Under the pieces are notes generated by a model that was not told the origin of the DNA, searched no databases, and was given only the letters and a program-made list of their open reading frames with translations. A DNA stretch of 64,000 nt from NCBI GenBank assembly GCA_016801845.1, contig CM028918.1:14852501-14916500 (forward strand). Direction: 5' to 3'. Numbering within the stretch: position 1 is the stretch's first letter; each line of letters opens with the position of its first letter. This stretch comes from Polydactylus sextarius. Its lineage: Eukaryota; Chordata; Actinopteri; Polynemidae. Position numbers and translations under genes: made by a program. This document shows, in pieces, positions 11,340-23,104 of this stretch.

Positions 11340-11569
11340 GACCATGTTGACTCTGACAGGCACAACGAAAGGTTTTAAAAATGTGTGTTGGACAATTTAT
11401 GATTTGTCTTAACTCCACTGATGCTTGGTTTATATATTTTTTAAAAAAGTACCTGCAAATATCAAGTCAAACACTTCTCGCACAGACCTTCACCCTCAGT
11501 GAATCACTGAATATGTATTTTGACCATGTTTTCTCTGATTAAATCATCCAGTGAACTCGCACCCCACAG

Positions 11570-11802
11570 AATAAAGTGGCTTCACTCTGATGACATTGGT
11601 GGAAAACTGGATTTAGGGCACATTCGTACATTATCTCCAAATTACTAGCATCTGTTCTGCCGTTAAAAGCAGCAAAGAGAAATACCCCGTGGAGACATTA
11701 GCTAAAACATAATTAGCCTTTAGAGCATTAACAAGTCCTCTAAAGTGCTTTGACTCTAAAAAGTGTCTCATTATCACCAATGTGACTCATTTCATAAATA
11801 AA
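11570..11802 (+). terminator. Candidate polyadenylation signals for TBC1D32
   Basis: Canonical AATAAA hexamers occur at 11570-11575 and 11797-11802, 231 and 458 bases after the stop codon; another lies at 12390-12395. Which one is used cannot be told from sequence alone. Confidence 0.45.
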
Positions 11803-12525
11803 ACTATTTCCACAAAAATCTGGACAGAACTGAACTCCATAGCCACTTAGCACTGTCAAGTAGACAGTATTTCTAAAACACGTTGCTGATTTTGGTGATT
11901 TTGACGACTAAATGCTACTTTGAACAGCTGTTACAAGAAAGTAAGTTAAAAAGTAAGTTATCAAGTTTTTCTTTTTTTAGGAAAATGAAACCTCATACCT
12001 GTTTTTAAGTATTTCCTGTCCACTTTTGATAAGATCAGATGAAGTTGGAGCTACAGGATGAGGCTTTGTTAGTAGGAAACTATTGAGGGATCTTCTAACA
12101 CACTGTTAGGTTGAGTGTTATGTAGAGTGGAAGACACCGTGTGGGATTTACTAACAGTAAAATAAGTAACAGAAGATCCTTGAATGGAGTCTCAGGTTGA
12201 AGATAACACACCAAGTAACATTCATTTGTCAATTGTATTCGTGTTGTACATTGTTTATCATGTATCATTACTGTACAATGATGCAAGCGATTATGAAAAG
12301 TTGTTTCGATCTAATGACAATAAGACATTATCTGTATTTTCTCTTACAGTGTAAATATATTTGTATACTTGTGTTCATAAAAATATTACAATAAACTTTC
12401 AACTACAAATGGGAATAGAATTATTTATAACATGAACCAGCATGTTCCACTTTCTATGATTTGGGCCATTTATCCCGAGTAAAAATATTTCCATCAGAGC
12501 TCTGTTGTTTTAGATTCCTACAGTA
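11803..12525. other. Start of intergenic region, nothing assigned
   Basis: The stretch is AT-rich, with no exon, repeat family or strong motif recognised apart from the AATAAA at 12390. It may still belong to a long 3' UTR. Confidence 0.5.
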
Positions 12526-12529
12526 TCAG

Positions 12530-12800
12530 ATGGTGCAGCAGCCTGCAGAGACTGGCTGTCTCATGACTATGTCGCATGCCATTAATGCGAGCGCATGCAA
12601 ACAATGGGTCACAGAGCCTCCTGTGTGTTGTGTACTTATGCAGGCTTTTGTATGAAAGATGCATAAGGAAGGTTGTATCATTTTTGATAAATTCTCATTA
12701 GTATCCACAGCCTCTTCCCTCTTTCTTTCCCTGCTCTGCTGTCCCTCTTCAGACACACTGAGGAGCTGAATAATAAATGAGTTCATCACACCAGCCATCC
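12530..12800. other. Candidate conserved non-coding element with POU/Sox-like composite
   Basis: The block has a mixed, repeat-free composition, with CpGs, in an otherwise AT-rich desert. It contains CGCATGCCATTAATGCGAGC at 12573-12592, followed at once by an octamer-like ATGCAAA (12595-12601) overlapping a Sox-like ACAATGG (12601-12607), and later GATGCATAAGG and GAATAATAAATGAG. Adjacent POU and Sox words are typical of developmental enhancers; conservation was not tested. Confidence 0.35.
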
Positions 12801-13004
12801 GTCTCTCTTTCTACCACAACAACTGCATTTATCAGGGGGATGAGCAGGGCAACAATAGAGATGGTGGCTCATAATGAGAGGAGATGATCATATGTTTATC
12901 CTTTATAACACAGCACTTCACACAGAGCACTTCACCACAGAGGGGTGTTCTTATTCAGGCCACAGAGTATTGAACTTTGAAGATGCATTAATCAGTGTTT
13001 TTGG

Positions 13005-13018
13005 CCACTTGGGGGCAG
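13005..13018 (+). promoter_or_regulatory. CTCF-like core motif
   Basis: CCACTTGGGGGCAG differs from the usual CTCF core (CCASYAGRKGGCAG) at one position. Other partial matches are the reverse of TAGGTGGCGCT at 27427-27437 and a reverse-strand core in GCTGCCCCCTGATCA at 38884-38898. Binding is unproven. Confidence 0.3.
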
Positions 13019-13293
13019 AACGCCACAACAAGCTGATGTACTGCCATAATTTAGTTTACATATTATGCCAGAGTTTTCCCCTGTATGCACCTAACAGCAA
13101 TGTTATGCTGCTGAAGAGAGGAGAGGAAAAGTGAGCTCCTTTTCACGTCTTACTCATATTATTAATATGTTTATCACACTGATAATGAAAGATTATAACA
13201 AAAAGCACCAGGTAAATGTCAACTATAAAATGAACAACAATAATTCAGGAATGTCATTAATGGAAGGGAAAACAGCATGTTTCAAGTTAACTG

Positions 13294-13311
13294 CTGGCCC
13301 CCGAGGGCCAG
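13294..13311. repeat. GC-rich hairpin (7-bp stem, 4-base loop)
   Basis: CTGGCCC and GGGCCAG pair perfectly around a CCGA loop, in an AT-rich neighbourhood. No gene or RNA family was recognised around it. Confidence 0.6.
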
Positions 13312-14177
13312 TTATTGACTTCACGCTAACATTTAATGACTTTTACTGTAGCTAACCATCTACTGTCAGAGTGAGTGATCTCAGCAGGTGTGTGTTTCTT
13401 GCACAAATCTCCCAAGTAGAGACAAAATAAGTTTCATAGTCCTGAATTTTACTCAAACAACACAGACAGCGATCAAAGGGCCTGGAGGGGTGCGTTTGAT
13501 TTATGACCCCATCTGTGCCAAGTTGCTGGACTGCCTCATAATTTGAGGTGTGGTTTCTATCAGACAAGGATGGATAACAACAACAGCAACTGTGCTTTAT
13601 AGAGTAAGGGAATGATTGAAATGTCTTTCTACATAATTCTTGTACTGCAGGCCCCCACAATTTTCAAATTATTAAATCAATTTAAAGGTGACAAAGAATC
13701 AAAAAACGTTTTGATCTGGTCTTTGTTGAAGAGCGGTCGTCCACCCACATTCAGGAACATGCAAAAAGTGCTAGAAATTCTGAACATGTCCTATATCCAT
13801 CCATAAAAGTTCCTCTTTTAGAAATGTCCGTTGTGAAAATGGGTCAATTTCAAAAACGGTTGTTTGTGAAAATGTATCTCACTGCCCCACCACTCTGATT
13901 CCATTCCATCCCCTTCAAAGGAGATTAGCGGTAAAAGGATGGTCTCTCTGTGTTGTGAATCCAGTGAAGTTACATTCATCTGAGGGGCAGTGAAGGCAGC
14001 CAATCAGTGTCAAGTGTTTTCATGTCTTAATGAGGTTGCCAATTAAGCCTGAAAATATGCCAAATAGGTGCAAAACCACGTTTAAAATCCTCATCCCAAA
14101 ATATCTTTCTGAGGGAGGTTTATAGGAATCTTCTGAGGCATTAAAATCCAGCCAACATTTAATTGTGTATATGTCAC

Positions 14178-14371
14178 AGCACGGTGGCACAGCGCTCTTG
14201 CCTCACAGCAAGAAGGTCATGGGTTCAACTCCTGGGTCGGGTGCAGGGTCTTTCTGTGTTGAGTTAGGGTTATGTTCTGTCCGTGTCTGCAGGGGTTCCT
14301 CTGGGAGCTCTGGTTTCCTCTCACAACTAAAAACATTGAGGTGTGGATAAAGGGGTAGAAAATGGATGAAT
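14178..14371 (+). mobile_element. tRNA-derived SINE, internally shortened copy
   Basis: The element starts at the CACGGTGGCAC typical of a very common fish SINE. It has an A-box-like TGGCACAGCG, then TTGCCTCACAGCAAGAAGGT and a B box GGTTCAACTCC at 14222-14232, then the body phrases TTCTGTCCGTGTCTGC, GGGAGCTCTGGTTTCCTC, and the tail word AGAAAATGGATGAA. The usual middle-right part is missing between about 14335 and 14350. The tRNA-like head is an internal Pol III promoter relic, not a tRNA gene, because the clover leaf is broken. Related pieces are at 15858-15930, 26106-26312 and 61333-61480. Confidence 0.75.
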
Positions 14372-14690
14372 ATGTCACATCACAGAACAAGGATCAAAAC
14401 CCTGTTCAACCATTCTCTGTTACCTTTAAGGGTGAGGTTTTCCAAATGATGTTGGAAACTGAACGATACTTCAACTTCATATGATTATTCCACAGTAATG
14501 TCGAGGCAAACACACTGATCTGTCAGGAACATTGAAGGAAACACTCATCTGTGCCACAGACTACATACAGGAGATAATAGGTGTTTACGTCTTGCAGGAG
14601 GAAGGCCTTAGTATGAGCGAGAGCCATGTGAAATGTGAGCTGCCAGTTTTCAACAAAAATGAAAAAGATAACAAAGATCCCATAGACATG

Positions 14691-15135
14691 TTCTCAGAAG
14701 CGGGATCAACGGGCGTCTATCAAATGCCTCTGTGTGCTACTGGACAGAGCTACAACCAATCAGACCACTGATTCCAATAATGTATGCATAGCCACGGAAA
14801 AAAAATATGATGGAAACATGCATGAAGGCTTCAAGAGCTATCTTTTGCTCCATTTTCAAAGAAAACTCACCATTAAAATCTCTTAAAACAGCGGCTACGG
14901 CTGAATGGAACGACTGCCGCTCCTCCATGGCCGCCATGTTGGCTGTAAACAAATGTGTTTGAGGTCGCTTAACCAGTGCATCATTGTGTTAAACCTGCAC
15001 CAGCGTAAAAGCTTGTTTTTCATTGGTTCCTGAGTTTTCAAGATTGGGAAGAGCAGAGAATAGGCAGGTTGGCCAGACTGACTTGAATGCAAAATTCAAT
15101 GCAACATCACAGGCAGTATGGGTGGCCCAGGCTAG
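14691..15135 (+). repeat. Dispersed repeat carrying a YY1-like motif, copy 1
   Basis: About 445 bases align, same orientation, with 31618-32019. Shared stretches include GATCAACGGGCGTCTATCAA (copy 2 differs slightly), GTGTGCTACTGGACAGAGCT, CAACCAATCAGACCACTGA, GCTCCTCCATGGCCGCCATG and GGCAGTATGGGTGG. Copy 1 has an extra segment near 14955-15010 that copy 2 lacks. Both carry GCCGCCATGTTGG (14930-14942 here), a full match to the YY1 core. No terminal inverted repeats or target duplications were seen; the class is unknown. Confidence 0.8.
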
Positions 15136-15857
15136 TAGGAAACTACATTAATGCAACTTAAGACTTTAAACACTGTTGAAGTGAGCATGATAAAAAACTG
15201 AAATAAGAAAACAAATACCAGCTTGTAGGTTTTTATAGTATGAATTAGCTGAACACAAAGGACTGTCTATTAAAGTATTTGCGAACTACAAATTAGAGAC
15301 TATTGTTGTTCTTAATTGATCTTAACATTAAGTTTAAGATTTGATTATTATAGTTAATGGACAAGAACTGAAACAGGAGGAAGAAACCAGGCTGAAGTGA
15401 ACATTTAGGCTGTTAAGTGGCTGAATGGTGATTGAGTCTGTTGATGAGCTTTACTTGTGGTTCTGAGATACTGGAGTTATCTTACAGTCTCTAAGTTAAG
15501 GAGTTAAACACAAATTGGCAAAGCTTTTTCTGGCTACCGCGCATTGTTGCAGATGTTTAGAATTTAATGTGAAGTATCAGATGAGATGGCAAATATAGTG
15601 TCACAACACCACACTTAAAAAAACATTTAAAACAGCTTTTAGGGTGTAATTGGTGTGGATGGAAAACGGCAGATGAGTTCATCAGAGGTCTGTTGTGACT
15701 TTAGAATCTCTCTTACACCTAAAGTCTACTCACATGATGCCACACTAACTTCAGTAAGAAAAATATTGTAAAAATCATCAAAAGTTGCAACTTTTGCAAT
15801 TATTGCAGTTGCAATTAATTACCTTGGTTGTTTGTCTACAATATGTTGGTGCTGGTG

Positions 15858-15930
15858 CTGTGGATAGATTGGCATCCTGTTCAGGGTGAGTGAGGTGTTC
15901 TGCTCCAGTGCCCTTGGATTAATGGATGGA
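15858..15930 (+). repeat. SINE 3'-end fragment
   Basis: TGTGGATAGATTGGCATCCT, then GTTCAGGGTG and CTGCTCCAGTGCCCTTGGAT resemble the 3' part of the fish SINE, where the body reads like GATGGACTGGCG...TCCAGGGTG. It is short and diverged. Confidence 0.45.
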
Positions 15931-15958
15931 TCCTTGGGTTATGCCCAAAACCATGTGT

Positions 15959-16280
15959 GGTCACAGTGACCTCAACTTCTGACCACCAAAATCGAAACAG
16001 TTAATCTTTGATACTTAGTCAAGCTTTTTACCAAATTTGCAGATAATTCTCTCAATGCATTATAGAGATATCACGTTCAGAAGAATGAGAAAGAAGGACA
16101 ACCCAACACATCGTAATTGAGGCGAACAATGTGAAGTTTTACCACTAAAATCTTATCAGTTCAACCTTGAGTGGATGTGAATGTGCCAATTTTGAAAGGA
16201 TTCTCTCAGGATGTTCTTGAAATATTGCAATAGCAAGATTGGGATGGACTTACAGCCAGACAACTTGAAAACATAGATGC
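15959..16280 (+). repeat. Dispersed teleost repeat (GTGACCT...GACCACCAAAATC family), two partial units
   Basis: GTCACAGTGACCTCAACTTC, GACCACCAAAATCGAAACAG, a TTACCAAATTTGCAGATAA word, ATAGAGATATCACGTTCA, GAATGAGAAAGAAGGACAAC match a common non-coding fish repeat. A second, partial unit follows (ATCTTATCAGTTCAACCTTG, then GGATGTTCTTGAAATATTGC). It is diverged; the class is unknown to me. Confidence 0.6.
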
Positions 16281-18834
16281 TAAAATAATAACAATAAATA
16301 AACAGTTAATATAGTAAGGATCTTTTGTCCCAGATTTGAAAATCTATGCATTTTTTGTAGGATTTAATATGGAAAAAGTATATCAGATAAATATGCAGAT
16401 GTGAGGCTGCTCATCTGTGTAGAAAACAAATAATAGAGTTCCAAATTTGATTCTTGAGCTGACGGCAAACCTGTGATAATAACTTCAGTTCATTTGTGCC
16501 TTCACTGGAACAAAAACTCCAAGCGACAAAGACATGAGTCTGATTCTGTCAGTTTTCGTGGAATATAGTACATCTGTGTTGATTTGTAGTCTTGTACATT
16601 TGTGCTGCTCAGCCTCCAGGAATACAATGTTGGTATGGATGATACTTTTAAGCTAAAGTCTAGAGTTCAGTTTGACTTCACTTGCGTTAGTCATCAGAGT
16701 AACAGCTGAGATGGTTTTTATTCTTAAGACTCTATCGATCATTATTTTTCTGTGTAGCATGTCTGGTTTCTCCTGGTTTCTGCCAGTTTGCTTTGTGGAA
16801 AATTTCAAGTCAAGCTGTTAGCAGATGTCACTGTTTGCTCTAGTTTTCAGAGTTTGAGTGAAGTGGAGATATGTGGATATTGGGAGTGCGGGGTTGGGGG
16901 GATCCATGTGTCAGTGGTGAGATTGTGCTGTGATATGACTCATATTAGACATGTCTGTCAGCGGTGCACAGTGATTTTTCATCAGTTGAATCTGCTTCGG
17001 TTGAACTGAGCACTACGTAGAGTATAAGAGAGCAGGAGATTGATTTAGTGTGCAGAGACAGTGGTGGACTGTAATCTGTCAAAGCTGCAGAGAATCTAGA
17101 AGTTTTTTGTTTTTCAGGATGCCAAGATTCAACTTTGCTGAGAGAAATGAATGTTCCTAGCTGCTAGAAGGACGGATGGATGCATGGATGAACGGTGGCG
17201 CTTCAAGCTTGAAAAAAACATGCTTACAATTCACAACCCAAACTGTGCAAAGTCCTGTGGAGCGAGAGGACATCTGACCCTTTTTTATATAACAAGGGAA
17301 AATCCTGTACCAGACAGGGTACCAGCTAACACTGGCTGGGGAGGAGCCAGTTAACTATTTCAAGAAAAGATCAAGACAGAGAAGTTTTGTCTTTTGTTGA
17401 AGAAAGACAAAGAGATGACTTGAAGAATTCATCGAAGACAAATTTGTGAAAGAGAAAATTGCAGCTCATATGTAAAAGATAAAGATCGTTTACATAAAAA
17501 TTAAAAGTCTTTGCAGCTCTGTGATTTTATAGATCCCCAACACTTGCAGGGAGTGTTTCATTGAAATTAACTGAAACCCTAGTTTCTGAATGGGAGTTAA
17601 TGGTGCAAATCCAACTGGGCTGGTCAGCTTCAGGCTAGAACTAAGTTAGTACACAGTGGAGGTCAGAAGTGTTTAATAAAACTATGATTTACAAAACACA
17701 TTTGTGTTTTTTTCACTACCTATGGTTTTTGGTTCTTTGAGTTGCAGTAACATTACAATCTTAATAGACATTTATGGGATCTTATTACATTACTACCTTT
17801 TCTAGTCAGATGAAGTAACTCTAAAAAGCTTTTGCCTCTGTGTGTTGCTGATTGCATAGCAGGATAGCTACTGTAGTTTTGGCTGTAATTACTGGCTGTA
17901 CTTCAGATCCCGTTCCAGGTTGATAGAATAGATTAGCTTCTCTCAGGGACTAACAAATTCCTTGGCTTGTTATGTACAGAGAATTAGGGTAGCAGACTTG
18001 TCATTTGCAGCAGGTGCTCACTGTCTCATTTGCTGGTTTGACAATTGTCAACCGAGCATCAGGTCTCTGTGGTCTTGCCACATCATGTCAAGTTTCAGTT
18101 TTCATATCCTCCAAGTTAAACACAAGCAAGTAACCTGTGGGAAGTGAAGGCCCCACAGGTCAGCCGACTGGATTCAGATTATTCTTCAGCACAAAAGAAC
18201 TGGCGCAAAAAAAAATGCAGCAGAGTGTTATTTTTCTGTTTTGGTCAGATCAAGGAAAATAAACCACTGTGAACATAACCTCTCTCAGCTGTGAACTTAA
18301 TCTATTGATGTTCGGGGAGTGATCTTCAGAGCTGAACTAAAAACAGAGCCTCTATTGACTTCTGATGAACTCTACTCAGTGCTGCCTCCTAACAGCCCTC
18401 AGACTGTGCCTCAGAGAGTTAACAGAGGAAAATCAGGTCCCCTGGGACTCAAGTCTGGTGCCCACTGAGGCATGAGAAGCTTAATGTTGGACTATTTTCT
18501 GGAATATTTCCATTATATTGGCTTCAGTTGCAAAAATGGGCAGGATGGAATCCAAGAGATCAAGACGGCGGGACTGTGGTGTAGGTTAGTGAGTGCATAG
18601 AAGTAGTTGTCTAGTAAAGTGTATGACATGTAGATGGCATAGTATGGGTGTCAATATGTGTGTTTCACAGGTGTTGGCCCTTTTAATAACTTTCACCTAC
18701 ACAGTATGCTACAAACTGTTCAGTCTACTGCATGTTTTATGAGTCTGTGTTGATGTTTAGCCATACATGTTAGTTAGTGCAGACAAAAGTATCTGCACAA
18801 ATCTGAAATTGAAACTTCGTTCATGATCCCCACA
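16281..18834. other. Intergenic stretch, nothing assigned
   Basis: No exon, RNA gene or recognisable transposon was found. A 7-bp hairpin (ACTGGCT / AGCCAGT, loop GGGGAGG) lies at 17331-17351. A CTCF-like reverse core, AGCACCACCTACAGG, lies at 18870-18884, inside or at the edge of the next repeat. Confidence 0.5.
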
Positions 18835-19080
18835 GAATGACTGCTAGTGACTTTGGTGTCTTTCCCTTTAGCACCACCTACAGGTTGACAGTAATACAAT
18901 TGACTGCAATGAATTTAACAAACAACATTTAATTCCACATTTAATGGATCAACTTGTCATCCACTACCTTTGACCGACTATTTGCAGTTACGAGAGTCAC
19001 ATTTTCATGAGACCTAGCTGTACTTTTTGTATAATATGGAAATGTCAGCATGCTAATATTAGACACACAGAGTCGCTACT
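18835..19080 (-). repeat. Dispersed teleost repeat (GCATGCTAAC family), diverged copy
   Basis: On the minus strand the phrases typical of the family appear: the reverse of GTGACTTTGGTGTC, the reverse of TAGCACCACCTACAGGTTGA (a gene-like GTGGTGCTA phrase in consensus), and ATTAGCATGCTGACATT near 19040-19060. Confidence 0.5.
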
Positions 19081-19814
19081 ATTAGTTCTTCAATATGACA
19101 AGTGGTTTCTCCATTGTCTGCTGGCTGAATATGTCAATATGAAACAGCAGAACACAACTGACTGCTAAGGCTTCCAGCATTTGATTAAATGAATACCCCA
19201 TCTATACAAAATGCTACAAATTGTGATTATGTATGCTAACAGAGTGGATGTTCCTTTAAATTAATTGGTTAGAACAACAACAAGTGTAGCTAATATTATA
19301 AACATTGTTTGTTGGTTCAGTCTAGATAATCAGAGTTCTTTGGTGATTGATGTGACAGTTTGCTCCTGGTGAAGTCATATGTGATTGGAGGTGAGCTGAG
19401 ACATATTGGAATCATCATAAACAGCTCACAGCAGCAGATAAACTGCTGTCATTCTCTAGCCTATAGCACGACTGCTGCTGTGTTTACACTGGAAACAATG
19501 GAGATGGTAGCGTAATTGCTCATGGACTGAAAATGAGGTTTGTTGCTCTGTATGAAAATGAATGAATACATTAAATACATTTGTATTCATTCCCACTGCT
19601 GCAACTTGTAGACAAAATACATTAAACCATATAAAACTGTCCGGCATGTTTTTTTAAAGACATGCTGCTACCATGCTGAGCAGAATCAAACTGCAGTTTA
19701 AAAAGCTAAAATCTTCCAAACACAACAGTAAGTCAAAGCCTGTCAGTCTCTGCTTCGACTCCCTGACCATCAGTCACTGTTTGACCTGCACATTTATTAT
19801 TCAGAACCATCCTT

Positions 19815-20060
19815 GTTAATATTCACATAATGGGCTGTTTATTTCAATTAGCTTTGAAAACCTCATTATCAGTGCAGGAGCTGACTCGACCTCAGAAGGG
19901 GATACAGTTTAGAGATGATGACTATAATGGCAACCTTTACAGTATAATAATCTGTTGTGCTGTTGATCTTGATTATGGACTTTTCAAACTGACAACAAGC
20001 AATCTAAAGCAGGTAATTGAAGGTAATTAGGCTGATTAGGCTGAGACAAGAACACACCCT
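19815..20060. other. Candidate conserved non-coding element, homeodomain/TCF-like words
   Basis: The repeat-free block contains TTTCAATTAGCTTTGAAAAC (19842-19861), with an AATTAG homeodomain word and a CTTTGAA TCF/LEF-like word, then CTCATTATCAG. At 20011-20045 an imperfect tandem GGTAATTGAAGGTAATTAG is followed by GCTGATTAGGCTGA. Enhancer function is inferred only. Confidence 0.35.
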
Positions 20061-20619
20061 GCTCTGTTCAGAACCTGAATAGTTCTGCAGACCCCCTTTT
20101 TTTTATTATTTAATCATCTCCATCCGTTATCTTTATTGGCTTTTATCTTGCATATGTTCATTCTGAACTCATTTGTAAGTGTCACTGATTCTTTGATTAT
20201 GCAAAACTATTTTCAGTGTTTTTTGTCCCCTTTGATTTTAATCTTTAGTGCTAAAATTTGCTGAAGGAGTTTGCTTCTTTTTCTCTTATCACATTCTTAT
20301 CAGAATTTTTTATCTTTCATTCCTGATTTGGTTTTGGCTACTGTAGTGGCTGCTTCATATTTTCAGCATCGTTAATGCTTTTGTTTGCAGATTCTCTGCA
20401 GCAAGCCAATTTTAGCAACCATAGATGTCATATTTTGATCATTGTGTATGCACACGCTGCTGAATAGAAGCAGCTCTGTGCTTAGGGGAGTTTTGTATTA
20501 GCATTTCCATTTGCTATGGTCAATATTGTTCACAATGCAGTGTATTGTTCATTGTGTGCATGTGAATCAGATGACTTTGGGGATTTGGAGCCCAATGATT
20601 CAAACTCTTGTAGAAGGGT

Positions 20620-21160
20620 TATTGATGCATGCAGAAAAGGTCACCGGTGTGTCTAATTAGGATAGCATCAGAAGTTTGCATTTCATTCTCTTCTTTTTTT
20701 AACGAGGACAAAAACTTCTTTCCTGAACCTGCAGTGAGAGATGATAGAAGCTTTACACCTTGTGTTTGTTTTATTCTGTCTCTTGTAGCACTCTGCTGGA
20801 TCTTTAATTTAAAGTGTGGCTCGTTCTTGCTTGGAATGCAGGCTACAGGCTTACCCGAGTCCCTCTGCCCAAACCCTGCTGCTATCAACCCTGTTGCCTG
20901 TCAGACAGTCATTGGAGAGACGCTACGAATTCTAATTCCCATTCACGCTCCTCATTGCATAGACAGAGAGCTCTGCACAGACTCAAGTTCATCTCCCCTC
21001 ATTGCATCCGTTCGTCAGATTTATGGAGCAAAATCGAGGGTTAGCGTCTTAATCCCCACAAGTCCACTAATATCTGGGGTCTACTGGTACATGAAGTTTC
21101 CTCCTGGCTACAAACAAGGGACTAACTCCTTGAGGAAATGGCTGTGGCTTTGATCATTTT
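20620..21160. other. Repeat-free block with the longest open frame of the window; candidate CNE, not a gene
   Basis: The + strand is open for 174 codons (20629-21153). The peptide has no domain, low complexity or homology that I recognise, no splice or promoter context, and open frames also overlap it in another + frame and on the minus strand, which is what a GC-richer non-coding block gives. The DNA has several CpGs, for example GAGACGCTACGAATTC and CATCCGTTCGTCAG, unlike its AT-rich surroundings. I read it as a possible conserved non-coding element. A young or lineage-specific gene cannot be excluded. Confidence 0.3.
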
Positions 21161-22505
21161 TAAGTCTGTGCATTACTAAGAAAATTGGTTTCAGAAATTG
21201 ACTTTGCCAAAGCCTGAAAGTAACCTCTACAGTTTACAGTTTAATTTCATACCACTATGGCAGTAGTGATTTATTTTTCCTCTATAACCTCAATATAACC
21301 AAGGCCCATGTCCAGGGCTTTACAGTTTTTCCCAAGGACCACATATGCTCCTATATTTAAAGAGAATTAGGACCTTTGTGAAAATGAAAATTTATCAAAT
21401 AAATTTTCCTTAATAAAGAAATATGAGGGGACTCTCAGTTTATATGGGAAATGTTTGAACCCAGTATGATAAGGTCAGACATTTAATTTGGACTTAGTTA
21501 TAAACAAATGTCTCACTGGAACATTTGGACATAGATCAGCAATACAAAGACCAAACAGTGAGTCTTTGAACTCATGAACAAACAGTGCTGAGAGCACAGC
21601 AGTGACAAGACGGCCAGTTTAACATAGCTTAAGCCACACAAGTCAACATGGAACTGGATGTACACACCAGCCCATGCTAAACAAAGATTAGTTAGTAACA
21701 CTTCTGGTACTTCCAAAGATTTGTCTTCTTAGGTATAAGTGAATTTTCAACTAAGTACAACCACAAGTCAATGGAAAAACACAAATGTGTGCAAATACGT
21801 ATTATGTCAGGTGGTGTTAATTTGAGCCCTTGGTTTTATTCAACTGTGCTTCATATTGTTCACAGTGGGAGTTCATCAACTGTAACAAGTACAGCATTGA
21901 CTGAAAATGCATCTCTACCAATTAGGGACTATTTTCACAATCAAGTATAATGAATGCTTGTACTTATGCCTACAATGTGGGGTCAAATGACTGATATGCA
22001 GTGAGTAGCTCTGCCAAACCCATTCTGACTTTTTAGCTCCAGTTTGTTCTTAACCAACTAAAGCTTGGTTTTGTTGCGAAATGGTGTGTAACAACTAATT
22101 CATACTGTTGTCTGTGTCTTCAATCTAGCTACCTAGCAAACAATGGGTTTATTAAAGCTTTTTTTCAAATAGAAAACAACTGGCTGCTGCTGCAGATTAT
22201 TGAGAGTGCTGAGACCAGGTTTTATTGTGTTGCTTAACATGAATCAAAGAAAAATGGCTCATGATGGGAGGAGAAAACAAAGGGGTTATTGTTATATTAA
22301 AAATCCCCTAGAGAGTTTTTGACCAGTACTGGTGCTGCCTAAAAAAACAAAAAAACAATCTCAAGTAAACAAGTTCCCTCCACTCATTCAGTGAAGACGG
22401 GGGGGCCTTTTTTGTTGCACACAGGGAACATTTTGAAGAGATTAATATGAGAGTGGAATTTCATCTTTTATTTCCTGGGATTTACACCTACATATATCTA
22501 TGGAG
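21161..22505. other. Intergenic stretch, nothing assigned
   Basis: AT-rich DNA with no exon, RNA gene or recognisable repeat. A 7-base G run lies at 22399-22405. Confidence 0.5.
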
Positions 22506-22539
22506 ATTCTCATTCATCTACATCATAGTATCCAAAGGT

Positions 22540-22700
22540 GTCATGGATTTGGTTAGTGCAGTTCAGAGCTGAAGAAGTCTCTTGGCTGAGAGTGAAATGT
22601 CTCCAAGAATCTGCAACAAAGTCCTGTTGCTGTGGACTTAATGCTTTGGATGTGTTAAAGAACTTTGGACTGAGCATTATTATTTGGACTTCATCAAGAA
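22540..22700 (+). repeat. Possible tail of a dispersed retroelement with stem-loop motif
   Basis: GAGCTGAAGAAGTCTCTTGG followed by CTGAGAGTGAAATGTCTCCA is a diverged form of a motif that recurs in fish genomes (GAAGAAGCCTCTTGGATGAG, then GGCGAAACGTCTTC). It may belong to the 3' region of a Penelope-like or other retroelement, but the family is uncertain. Confidence 0.35.
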
Positions 22701-23104
22701 TGTGTCTCCAACTGTTGCATTCTTTAGTCATTTTCATGCATTACAACATGTTCTGTTGGGTCGAGTAAGTGACTTGGCTGGTTGAAAACCTTCCATTTTG
22801 TATTTTGGGTTATATTATTAATGTTCTTCCTGATTAGTTTGGATGAATTTCTCTGTATCTTTCTGTTGTTACCATCATGAGTTGCATCATTCCATTATTT
22901 CTATCATCAACTACTATCGATGCCTTTGGCTCTTCAATATCTGCTGTTCAATACACCAATGTTTCTTTCTTTCGTGGGATATTCAAAATTGTTGTATTGG
23001 CAATGTTCAGTGTTGAAATGTGATATTTCCCCCCTTTTCCCCCCAAAAAAATGCCTGCCCAGTTTTCATGCTGGTTTATGCTTTGTAACAAGCTAAAAGG
23101 CAAC

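Larger units (their letters stand above)
1..11800 (+). other. tbc1d32: TBC1D32 (BROMI) gene, 3' part: three last coding exons and introns
   Basis: The gene enters from the left edge already inside an intron and ends at the TAA at 11337-11339. The exons seen are 1021-1161, 5261-5449 and 11220-11339; all junctions are phase 0, so the parts join into 149 codons. The introns are 4.1 kb (1162-5260) and 5.8 kb (5450-11219). Known of the family: TBC1D32/broad-minded is a long protein with an atypical C-terminal TBC domain; it binds the kinase CDK20 (CCRK), acts with CILK1 at the cilium, and its loss disturbs cilium structure and Hedgehog signalling. The remaining N-terminal exons lie outside the window. 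The 3' end of the transcript is not fixed; AATAAA signals at 11570 and 11797 are the nearest. The identification rests on recalled similarity of the C-terminal peptide and was not checked by alignment. Confidence 0.85.

Noticed and set aside
13352..13660. 102-codon minus-strand frame
   Set aside because: No motif or homology recognised; includes stop-poor CpG/GC-rich stretches only.
14178..14371. tRNA gene (B box GGTTCAACTCC)
   Set aside because: The acceptor and anticodon stems do not form and the downstream body is that of a SINE.
17331..17351. Hairpin ACTGGCT/AGCCAGT as a regulatory RNA
   Set aside because: Only 7 bp of stem, no conservation data and no neighbouring gene.
20629..21153. 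174-codon open frame as a protein-coding gene
   Set aside because: No domain, no splice or promoter context, and overlapping open frames in other registers; kept only as a non-coding candidate.
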